A stretch of DNA of 64,000 nucleotides from Hyaloperonospora brassicae (Eukaryota > Oomycota > Peronosporomycetes > Peronosporales > Peronosporaceae). Below the pieces are notes generated by a model that had not been told where the DNA came from, did not search any database, and saw nothing but the letters and a program-made list of their open reading frames with translations. This document shows positions 56,169-64,000 of the stretch, one piece after another (the first letter of the stretch is position 1; every line of letters begins with the position of its first letter). A program made the translations under genes and the position numbers. Location of the stretch: positions 217,421 to 281,420 of the forward strand of contig CANTFL010000873.1 in the NCBI GenBank assembly GCA_947650285.1, in the 5' to 3' direction.

Positions 56169-56345
56169 GACTGCAGTGCGTCTTATAGGCGGAGTATCCG
56201 AGTTATCTTAGAAACGTTTCTAACGAAGCCCAATCGAAAGTGGTCTTTTCTTTACCCTTTCTGGTATATATTAAATCAGGTTAATGGATAGTCTAACCGA
56301 AACACTGTTTTTTAGGCGAACATCTATGTCTTTTTACGATTACCA
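56169..56345 (-). repeat. Right terminal inverted repeat of the MULE-like element
   Basis: Begins GACTGCAGTGCGTC and ends CTTTTTACGATTACCA; inverted copy of the left end. Confidence 0.85.
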
Positions 56346-56951
56346 GGCACCTGAGACCTGTTGGACTTTTATGTGCAAGGTGATTTGACAGACGCTGGAT
56401 GCATCATTAATGGCAAATAAATTTGCTTTCCGGGAAAAGCTTATAGGCGCAGATGTGCGAAAGAATAATTATCAATGGATGGATGCCACGGACTCAAAGC
56501 GCTCATTGCAGTGTATTAGGTCAAGGTATCTTGAGCAAAGTTCCGTCTCTATACCAGCAAACAGTACGAATTAATTTTATGCACCGTATCGAGCTTGATT
56601 CTCCTTGCCACAGCTCTCCTACGGCGGATGCCCCGAACGAACCAGTCGATCTTGTGGCTCCGGTCATCTGTCATTTCGGTGTTGTATCGCTCCGGACCAA
56701 GTCCCTCTTGCGATGCGTGTCTTTTCTTTCGCACTCATGGCTTCATCCGCGCTCCAGATATGTGCTGAGGGCGCCGTAAAGGCGGCTAGTCATGAGACCA
56801 AGGGCTCTACGGCTTTGGTGTCGTCCACGCATCATCCGCTGGCCAAGACGGCATTCCTTCCGGCAAGGTGCTCAACATCAACACCACCAGCACCAAAGAA
56901 GAGAGAGTGATCGACACGGTATTTGAATATGCCGAGCACTTTGGAACAAAA

Positions 56952-57145
56952 GCGCTCCAAAACAACGACCAACTTGTTGGTATCTCGCAGCGCTCCGAGA
57001 CAAAGACCAACTCGTCGGACCTCTCGCAGTGCCCCGAGACATGGACCATTTCGTTGGACCTCTCGCTGTGCTCCATAACAACTACCAACTCGTTGGACCT
57101 CCCGCAGCGCTCCAAGACAAGGATCAAATTGTTCATTATCTCAGA
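56952..57145 (+). repeat. Five 39-bp tandem repeats inside the effector-like pseudogene
   Basis: Units start at 56952, 56990, 57029, 57068 and 57107. In one frame each codes 13 residues of the type ALRDKDQLVGPLA. The first unit is 38 bp, so the repeat array itself contains one of the frameshifts. Confidence 0.85.
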
Positions 57146-57377
57146 GAGCTTCGGAAAAGTAATCATATGCTGCATGGACCCCCAATCATGACATACAGTC
57201 TAGGGTATAAGAAAGTGGCAACTGTTCTCGCGAAGGGTACCCAGTCACTGCTCAAGGACTTGCTTGGCACGCCGTCGCAGTATCGTTGGGCTGTAACGAT
57301 CTCCCTGCTTATAAGGTCCACAGATGCGGAATTAAGATACAACATACATGTTCTATTGGGCTCTTTGATGTCCAGGT

Positions 57378-57815
57378 TGTAACGGGGAGCCCGTTACATA
57401 AAATTGTCATCAAAACAATTTGACAATATAGAATATTAAGTCGAATATTCTTTCAACAATATCACAGACATGGTGACATTGTTGAGATGACTGAAGGGTC
57501 TACCCATTGGTTGATATCAAAATGACATCAACCCACCAATCGCTGCTAGACGCGCGCAATGGGTGATGAGTAGACGTCATTATACGTTTAGTAACATTAG
57601 TATAATTAAGTTAGGACAACAGAGATTTAAGAAGTTATAGGACTTGATTATATTAACACAGTTTTACTTTTACCAAGAGACTAGTCTGATTACTTAGTCT
57701 CCTTTCCTTCCTCTGTGTTCCTTCAACACCTAGCAGGGCACTGTCGACCACTGTCGTCAGTGGAAGTATACTCCGTACTGGTCAACCAGTACGTAGTCAA
57801 TAGTGCCCCGTTACA
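57378..57815 (+). repeat. Solo LTR of a family 1 relative (438 bp), TSD CAGGT
   Basis: TGTAACGGGGAGCCCG...CCCCGTTACA with exact 5 bp duplications CAGGT at 57373-57377 and 57816-57820. U3 resembles family 1 LTRs (GTAACGGG.AGCCCGTTACAT.AAATTGTCA) but the 3' half differs (AGGACTTG..TCTCCTTTCCTTCCTC). No internal element remains, as expected after LTR-LTR recombination. Confidence 0.93.
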
Positions 57816-58523
57816 CAGGTGGTCTGAGAAGCGAATGCCACTCGATCAACTCTTCGGGATACTTAACCCGCAGCATTTCATCACTGGTTTCACTGACTAT
57901 GATCGTCTGTGTCATGACGTGGTAAGGTCGTTTTGTCGTCACAGATATATCTGAATGGTGATGCGGAGTACCTTAAGGGCATGGTAAAGTTGTTTGGAAC
58001 GAAAGACACCTTTCTATCTGAGGTGCTTGCGTCCTTACCTCATGGAACCGACCGTGCGCGAGCTGTTGAGCTATTGGACCTGTGGCTAGGAGATCTTGTC
58101 GTGTCTGATCGCGCTCCCCATGAAGCTTTCCGATTGCTACAGCTTGAACAATTTAGGGGAGAGTTGTTCAACGATACGCTCCTACCGCTGTTGAACAAGT
58201 ACGTCATCCTGCACAACAAATTTAAACCCGAGGCCACGACGTCTCTTGCCAATGAACTGGGCTTCTTACGGGAAGTTAGTGAGCCAAAGAGCACGGTTGC
58301 GGAGCATGCTGAGAAGTGGCTAAATGCTCAAGGAGAGACAGCGGAACCCGAGTACGTTGTGCGGCAAGTCTATTGGGTCTGGGAGGTGCATGGGACGCCA
58401 TTAGGTGGCAGGGTTGTGAAAGTCTGGACTAATTTTATCGATGAATACCTCCTTGAGGTGAAAAGGATACGCGACAAGTTTCAGAAGGAGTACAACAGAT
58501 TTTGGCAGCTTTACGTTGACTGA

Positions 58524-59061
58524 TGTATTGCCGCTCGTTTGCGATTGGAGATGAACTTGTTTGGTAACTTAATCAATAACAGCCTACATATTACATTTGA
58601 TTGCCATGACCTGTACATGCACAGCAAAATATATACACCTGGCAGGGGCCAGCCAGGCGACGTGTCATCTGCTGGACTTGTAATTGTCGTCGTCTTGTTA
58701 TCTTTCTTCCCATTGAGCGCTCGTTACATCATTTATAAAAAGTCGAAAGCCGCAGCATGACCTTGTTGTTGAAGATCGATGAAGCAACATCAGGATTTTG
58801 TGCTACGATCATAAGGGCAAAGTTATTAAATCATTTGCGTGTTTGCGTGCTGTGATTGCTATACTTCTCCACATTTACTTACTGTCTGTGCACCTACTTG
58901 TGTTTACGTATGTGAGCGCGCATGGTTTATACTACACGTCATGCAAGGTTTGATCTAGCCGGTGTTTCTCCAATGGGCATCTATATGCATGTTTGTGCCA
59001 CTCATTGGTTAGGCGAAAATTGCGATCGACCGCTCAAGAGTCGTGTGTCGTACGATCGCGC
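58524..59061. other. Unassigned DNA after the effector-like pseudogene
   Basis: Short ORFs only; one at 58539-58760 ends with a hydrophobic stretch (LVIVVVLLSFFPLSARYIIY) but has no other support. Confidence 0.5.
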
Positions 59062-59930
59062 TGTTACGGAGTTAACTTTTCCTGACAACAATGAAGTTCA
59101 GTGCCCTGCTAGGTGTAAGCATTGCATAGAGGAAGGTAAACGACTTAGGCAAAGAATCTAGTTGTAGGAAAAGGAAAACTGTTATTTGACACAAATAAGT
59201 CCTAAACTCTTGTTTCTGTGTTTCGAACTAACGTGATTATATTAAGGTAACAAAACGTATGATGACATCAGCTCACCACTAAATGCGCGCGTCTAGCAGC
59301 GATAGTTGGGTTGACATATGCACAATATCATTAATAATTAGACCCTTGGGACATCTCAAAAATGACTACATTTAGTAATATTGTTAAAAGATTATTCACC
59401 ATAATCTCCTTTATTACCATTCCGCACAATGGTTAGTTTTATGTAACAGGCTTGCAACGGGGCGATCCCGTTGCTTAACACTTGTTACGAATGTATCAAT
59501 TTTGAATATTATCTATTTTGAAAATATTCGATTGACATTACTCGACAAGAAGTAATGTGGGCAGAATATTGCCCCTGATGGTAATATTCGTGTTTGCTTT
59601 ACTTCTTGGTTGATGTATACGGTACATCAACCAAATTAACCACCAATCGCTACTGGACGCGCGCAATGGGTGGTGGGCAAGAAACTCACATAGGAAATTG
59701 TAATTTAATATCGGTAGAAGAAGACAAAGATGGTTTACAAAAAAACATAACTATATAAAATACAGCTCTACTTTTCCCTCAAACAGAGCTTTCGGGTTCT
59801 GTTTGCTGTGATTGCCCTTTATCGCCACGTGTACGTGACGTGGGTATTACGCAGTCTTGTGCTCAATTAACACAAGGTCTTGCCAGTAATCTGACAAGAG
59901 CGTTCCCCGTTACAGGGCTGTCCCGTTACA
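59062..59930 (-). repeat. 3' LTR of copy E, interrupted by a nested LTR
   Basis: LTR sequence in two parts, 59062-59452 and 59915-59930, which together give about 400 bp ending CCCGTTACA before TCACCCC, as in other copies. The left half (GTGCCCTGCTAGGTGT, GAGGAAGGTAAACG) is closer to the solo LTR at 57378-57815 than to A-C. Confidence 0.8.
59453..59914 (+). repeat. Solo LTR nested in the LTR of copy E (462 bp)
   Basis: Begins TGCAACGGGGCGATCCCG and ends TTCCCCGTTACA, in the opposite direction to copy E. Flanks AGGCT (59448-59452) and GGGCT (59915-59919) form a 5 bp duplication with one mismatch. Shares ACCAATCGCTACTGGACGCG and GCCACGTGTACGTGACG with the family. Confidence 0.85.
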
Positions 59931-60140
59931 TCACCCCATTAACTGATAGTCACCTTATGACTATCGAAATTATGTGGCCACCCGTTGGGCACCATGAGGA
60001 CAAGAAGCACTTGTTCGGTCAGAATCATATATACCGGATCTTGCCTCGCGTAGTCATCATGATTATGCGAGATGAATCCAAGACCGCGCAGCACGTTACA
60101 CTACAAGCATCTGCGGTAGATAACTCGTCGTCTCAACTTT

Positions 60141-61560
60141 TTGCTTGCGGCACCTGTTTCCGCGGCCACACGTAGTAACTTGCCTTATGTCGATGGATTC
60201 GAAATGCGAGTCATAAAATCTGGCGAGTCAGACACGTCTGACTCGGGAAAGGCTTCAGAGGCATCCCCATATCCGGCGATGTCTCTTCCTGAGCCTTTAT
60301 TAAAGGCTCTGCCGAATCGAGCAGCGAGTCCATTTGCTCGGACTCGCTGCTCGCTTCACAGTCTGTTCGGAAGTGATGAATAGTATGGCGGTGAGTATAT
60401 TTACTCACCACCGCGGTCTACTCGTGCGTCTTCGCACGACTGTGTCGACGATGGCGCGAGACGTCGTCACTCATGCAATGTGGTACCGACGATGTTACCA
60501 CGTTGAAGCGTGGGGATCCGAAGCTGTGGCGCTTGCCCTAGCGGCGTTTCAGTAACTTATCTCACGCGACAAGTCAAAACCATCGAATTCCATTTTTTGA
60601 TGAAAGCAAGCTTCGTGGCTTGTCCTCCAGCGCGAGCAACTTTATCGCTGTAAAAGAATCTAACCTCGATTATTGTTTCAGCATCGATGGTACAATAGAA
60701 ACAAGAAGCGTACTAAGAACTCGCTTTCTGCGGCATAAAACGCGCTCTTTCAATATGTCAAAATATTGGACGTAAAGGCGTGGCTCCAAAAACTTGAGGT
60801 AGTACGTCATAGGTTTTAGAAACGAACTCCAGCCGGTGCAATGTATTGGATGCATCGATTATCGCGGAAGACAGGCACTTCTTGCCTCACATGAATTGAC
60901 CCTTATGCAAGTTGTATTGACAGTTCGCAGCGTGCGCTAAGATTCGGGACGCGATTGCAAACTTGCATTTCGCTTACAAGCGCCAGAAGCGCGTCTTGAC
61001 CGATGGGCCCGAGAACCCATCGGATGTGTCTCATCACATCGTTCGATGAGACCTTCAATGTCATCTATCAGCTGTAATTGAGGCTCCCAGCTGTCATACG
61101 AGGGTGGATACCTCTGCTAGCGAAAAAGTTAACTTATCCGCTCCCCTTCGTACCGCGGTGTCTTAAGTTTCGCCCCGCGTGAAAGCGTCGACCACCGTGA
61201 GAGTCGACCAGCAACTCTGGTGGAGGCGAGAAGACCAGGTACGAATCGACCGCCGGACCTACAGGAGATCTAAGACCGCCATGACCTTGTCCTGACCAAA
61301 TCGAGGGAGGACGTAGAGCACGAGTACGAACGCCGACATGACTTGCTGACTACCGTGTGACGTCTCTATGCCTATCATGAGAAACACCGATCAGACTTTG
61401 CGTTCGATCATCGTGAGAAAGAACGCGAGCGTCACCTACTGCGCGACGATCTAGTGGTGTCTCTTCGCGATACTGCGTTACCACAGTATTAACATGAGAG
61501 TTTGGTCCGTGATCACAAGAATCTGTTGGGGACTATTAGGCGTGCTGGCTGTCTCGGTTC
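60141..61560 (+). pseudogene. Remnant of the family 1 antisense ORF in copy E
   Basis: The frame at 60141-60383 keeps [15 protein letters not shown], equal to the N-terminal region of the antisense ORF in A-C. Further pieces in several frames keep WLQKLEVVRHRF-like and coiled-coil-like stretches (AFDHREKERERH). Many stops. So the ORF is old in the family, but decays in dead copies as the sense genes do. Confidence 0.75.
60318..60353. repeat. 14-bp perfect stem hairpin in copy E
   Basis: Arms 60318-60331 and 60340-60353 with an 8-nt loop. The sequence here differs from A-C, which have other hairpins at the matching place. Confidence 0.9.
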
Positions 61561-61619
61561 TTGGAAACGACCCCTACTTTATGTATGGTCGGATACAACT
61601 AACATAAAATCGAAGGATG

Positions 61620-62847
61620 CGTAAGCATCCTACGAGGCAACTCACTCGTGAATGCATTGCCTTGGAGGTGCAATACATGAAAAGAACCATTGTATTTTGG
61701 CAGTAGTAAAGTACTGCCGAATTTAGTGACTGCGTATCTAAATAAGTTTATCGAAGACATAAGTTATATAATAAGTTATTAGCCTAAAATAAGATTAATT
61801 TGATCTCTCATTCTTGTATGCGTTCCGCTTCTGAAGGACCACGCGATAGCAATGGAGTCCTGAACAAAATGGACTATGAATATCGAGTCAGCAGAGCTTT
61901 TTTGCTGACTCGTCGTTGTGTTGCTCAGTGCGCTTTGTGCGCACTAAAAATAGATATTTCTCTTCTTTAGAGAGGGTGGTATCTTCCTTGTTGGAATAGT
62001 CATTGACGATGCTGAATATTCTAGCGTCGTCTCTACTGCTAAGCTCGTCTCCATCGATGTTGACAATGTCGACATGGTCATCAAACGTATCGTCTCACGC
62101 TCCGATACGGGATGAATAATAGCCAATATGGTTTTTTGCTTAAGCGAGCCCTTCTTGACGCACAGTCACTCTGTACAAGGGCAATAGTACGTAGACGCGT
62201 GATCCATTCACGTAGAACGCTGTATGTTTTGTAGACGCATGCACGGAGGTTCTGATGTCGAATTTAACTATCGGCAAGTACTCACTCCAACTCGAAAACA
62301 AGTGGACGCATCCACGACGAGTCGCTTCAAGTTCTCGGTTGGCACGCTCTATCCGACCATCTGATTCAAGATGGTCAGGGGTGGACATATTAAAACGCGT
62401 TCCGAGTGATCGAGACACGGATTGCCAAAAAACCTGCCGTGAATCGAGGGTCCAGATTAGAGACGAGTTCACGAATAACCCGTGAAGTCGATTATCGTGT
62501 CGATAAAGACACGAGCACGGCCCTGTGCCGTGGTCGACACGGGCTCTGCAGCAAGATGCACCATCTTGCTGAATTGATCCACACACAATATTACCATTTT
62601 TCTTTTGAGCGTCTGTAAGAAACCCATAATCAAGTTCCATTAAAATGGACTGCCAGCACTCTTTTGAGACAGGAAGAGGATGTAAAGGTGCTCGGGATGA
62701 AGGACTAGTTTTCATCCGTTGACAAACCTCGCAAGCACGAATGTACTTGAGCACAAACTGATACATGCGGGGCCAGTAAAAGTCACTACTTACCGTAAGA
62801 TAAGCCTTTTCCCCACCACGATGCCTGCCGGTTGGGCATCGTGACAC
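61620..62847 (-). pseudogene. Copy E integrase and chromodomain-region remnant
   Basis: 62140-62847 carries GGEKAYLTVSSDFYWPRMYQFVLKYIR, CEVCQRMKTS and TPDHLESDGRIERANRELE (DDE core region). Downstream the acidic linker and integrase C-terminus survive only as DNA-level similarity in shifting frames. Confidence 0.82.
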
Positions 62848-63021
62848 TCATACCTGATGCGCAAGCGCAAGTTCTTATGAGTGGGGACGACGACACGAGG
62901 CTTGTAAACGGCAACAGCTTTGTTATACAGCAACTCGTTGCGTGTAGTGTGCCGATCAGATGAGGAACGGTAAAGCCAAAAAATCTGCTAAAAATTCCGG
63001 TATAATTCGCAAGGTGATCCA

Positions 63022-64000
63022 TTAAGCGCAGAAGATCCTTATTATTGAGTGTGCCTTCCTCACATCGTCAATTAAAGTTGACAACTGCACACTGATTGTA
63101 AATGTCGCAACAGTAGTCTTATTCTCACAGTTGAATTGCGCGCCCGGCTCTAAATTTAGCCGAAGCGAGGTCATATCAGCAACAACGTTGAGTCGTCCTG
63201 ATTGTACTATAAGTAGAAGTTGTACCCCGCGAAGAAAGACAGCCACCTCGCCATTCGTTGCGAGAGGTGGGGACTGTTTACGGCCTTTCGTAGTGACGCA
63301 TGGTCCGTATAGACAATGAATGGTCTATCTCCCAAGATATAGACACGAAGATTCGCAAGTTCATATTTAATGGTAAGTAATTCCTTTCTATGAACTGGTT
63401 AAATGCGCTAAGCTGGATCTGGTTGCAGCTGACGCGACTGATAACAGATGCCGCGCTCTGCGCCCCCTTATACATACTGCACTAACGCACAGCCGATCGC
63501 AAAATCGCTGGCGTCACAGACCACATGAAATGTTCTGTCCTGATCTGCAATCGCCAAGATCGGCGATTGCATCAAGCTTTGCTTGATACCCTCAAAGGAA
63601 CGCTGGCACTCAGCGTTCCATGACCACTTGACATTTTTCTTGAGTAAACAAGAAAGATGTACCGTCATTTCGGCGTAGTTGCGCGAGTACTTGCGCAAGT
63701 ACGCCGCTATCCCAAGGAACTTCCTTAGTCCCTTGACATCGACTGACACTGGCCAGTCGGTGATCGCCTTGATCTTTTCGGGATCAGGGCGTACGCCGTG
63801 TTTACCCACGATGAACTCAAGAAGTGGTATTTCGCTAGCCGCGAATATACACTTCTTGAGCTTGGCATACAACTTATGCTTGCGCATAAGTTGAAGGACT
63901 TGACGAACGTGAGTTCTATGAACTTCAACGTCCGTCTTTCCGTCCATAGCCCGACTATGGACGAACACATCGTCGAAGTAACTCGGTGCGAAATCACGCA
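63022..64000 (-). pseudogene. Copy E RT and RNase H remnant, continuing past the window
   Basis: 63468-63968 matches RT/RNase H of family 1 ([54 protein letters not shown]). 63022-63246 carries SGRLNVVAD in the correct frame, unlike A, B and C. Stops and shifts between the parts. Confidence 0.87.

Larger units (their letters stand above)
54407..56345. mobile_element. Non-autonomous DNA transposon with long TIRs, MULE-like (about 1.94 kb)
   Basis: The first 176 bp and last 177 bp are inverted copies of each other with scattered mismatches (both carry AATCGTAAAAA at the outer end, GAAAAGACC, TTGGGCTTCGTTA and CTCCGCCTATAA in order). The flanks GGCACATGA (54398-54406) and GGCACCTGA (56346-56354) form a 9-bp duplication with one mismatch. 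Long TIRs with 9-bp duplications fit Mutator-like elements. The interior has no transposase I can recognise, so it would depend on an enzyme from elsewhere. The family assignment is an inference from TIR and TSD only. Confidence 0.75.
56713..58523 (+). pseudogene. Broken secreted effector-like gene, split by a solo LTR
   Basis: ATG 56713 starts a typical signal peptide (MRVFSFALMASSALQICA). A different frame, from about 56868, carries GKVL and, 11 residues after its G, KEER: the spacing of RXLR and EER. Five 39-bp repeats follow; then a further frame shared by the DNA on both sides of the solo LTR, where removal of the LTR and one TSD copy leaves the frame open; then, after another frame change near 57932, a helical C-terminal part (57933-58523) with PHEAFRLLQLEQFRGELF and VVKVWTNFIDEYLLEV, like LWY modules. 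So there are at least three frame breaks plus the insertion. It is a dead relative of oomycete effectors; the function is unknown. Confidence 0.65.
59062..64000 (-). mobile_element. Family 1-like gypsy, diverged and decayed copy E (right side cut by window)
   Basis: On the - strand: 3' LTR at the left (59062-59930, interrupted), then the antisense-ORF remnant on +, chromodomain/integrase remnant, RNase H and RT up to the window end. RT and integrase motifs match family 1 closely ([33 protein letters not shown]) with many stops and shifts. It keeps the base near 63165 that A, B and C have lost, so it split from the others before that deletion. Confidence 0.9.

Overview
The window reads as nuclear DNA of a plant-pathogenic oomycete (Peronosporales: Phytophthora or downy mildew type). 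The reasons are short-intron genes (introns 77-221 bp), a secreted LWY-repeat protein with an oomycete-type Inr in front of it, a second, broken effector-like gene, and very heavy Ty3/gypsy and Ty1/copia load. The species cannot be named from the sequence alone.

Layout. 1-6495: copy A of a chromodomain Ty3/gypsy family (called family 1 here), + strand, cut by the window start. 6496-13108: sparse DNA with one intact secreted effector candidate (8587-9567). 13114-21094: complete family 1 copy B (- strand, TSD CTATT). 21658-29639: complete copy C (+ strand, TSD TGGCA), head to head with B across a 563 bp spacer. 29640-32263: no recognisable gene. 32264-38375: a compact island of four host genes: a PARL-like rhomboid protease, proteasome subunit alpha-2, a DHHC palmitoyltransferase with a 5-nt microexon, and a CaMK-type kinase. 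41122-48771: complete copy D of a second chromodomain gypsy family (- strand, TSD CTGTC). 49222-54317: a decayed Ty1/copia element (- strand). 54407-56345: a non-autonomous DNA transposon with ~176 bp terminal inverted repeats and a 9 bp TSD (MULE-like). 56713-58523: an effector-like pseudogene split by a solo LTR with TSD CAGGT. 59062-64000: an old, diverged family 1 copy E (- strand) with another solo LTR nested in its LTR.

Three points stand out. First, both gypsy families carry a long ORF on the opposite strand, starting 107-131 nt inside the 3' LTR and overlapping the chromodomain end of pol tail to tail (629 bp in family 1, 410 bp in D), in the same codon phase in both families. It is intact in A, B, C and D although the sense pol frames are interrupted. 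Second, family 1 sequence (coding, non-coding and LTR) is packed with short perfect inverted repeats, far more than chance allows; one stem in copy E differs from A-C on both arms yet still pairs. Third, the LTRs of B and C group 5' with 5' and 3' with 3' although each element has its own TSD, which points to exchange between the arms of this ~8 kb inverted repeat.

Gene structures, boundaries, TSDs and motifs were read by eye. Family names rest on visible catalytic motifs and on remembered family features, not on searches.
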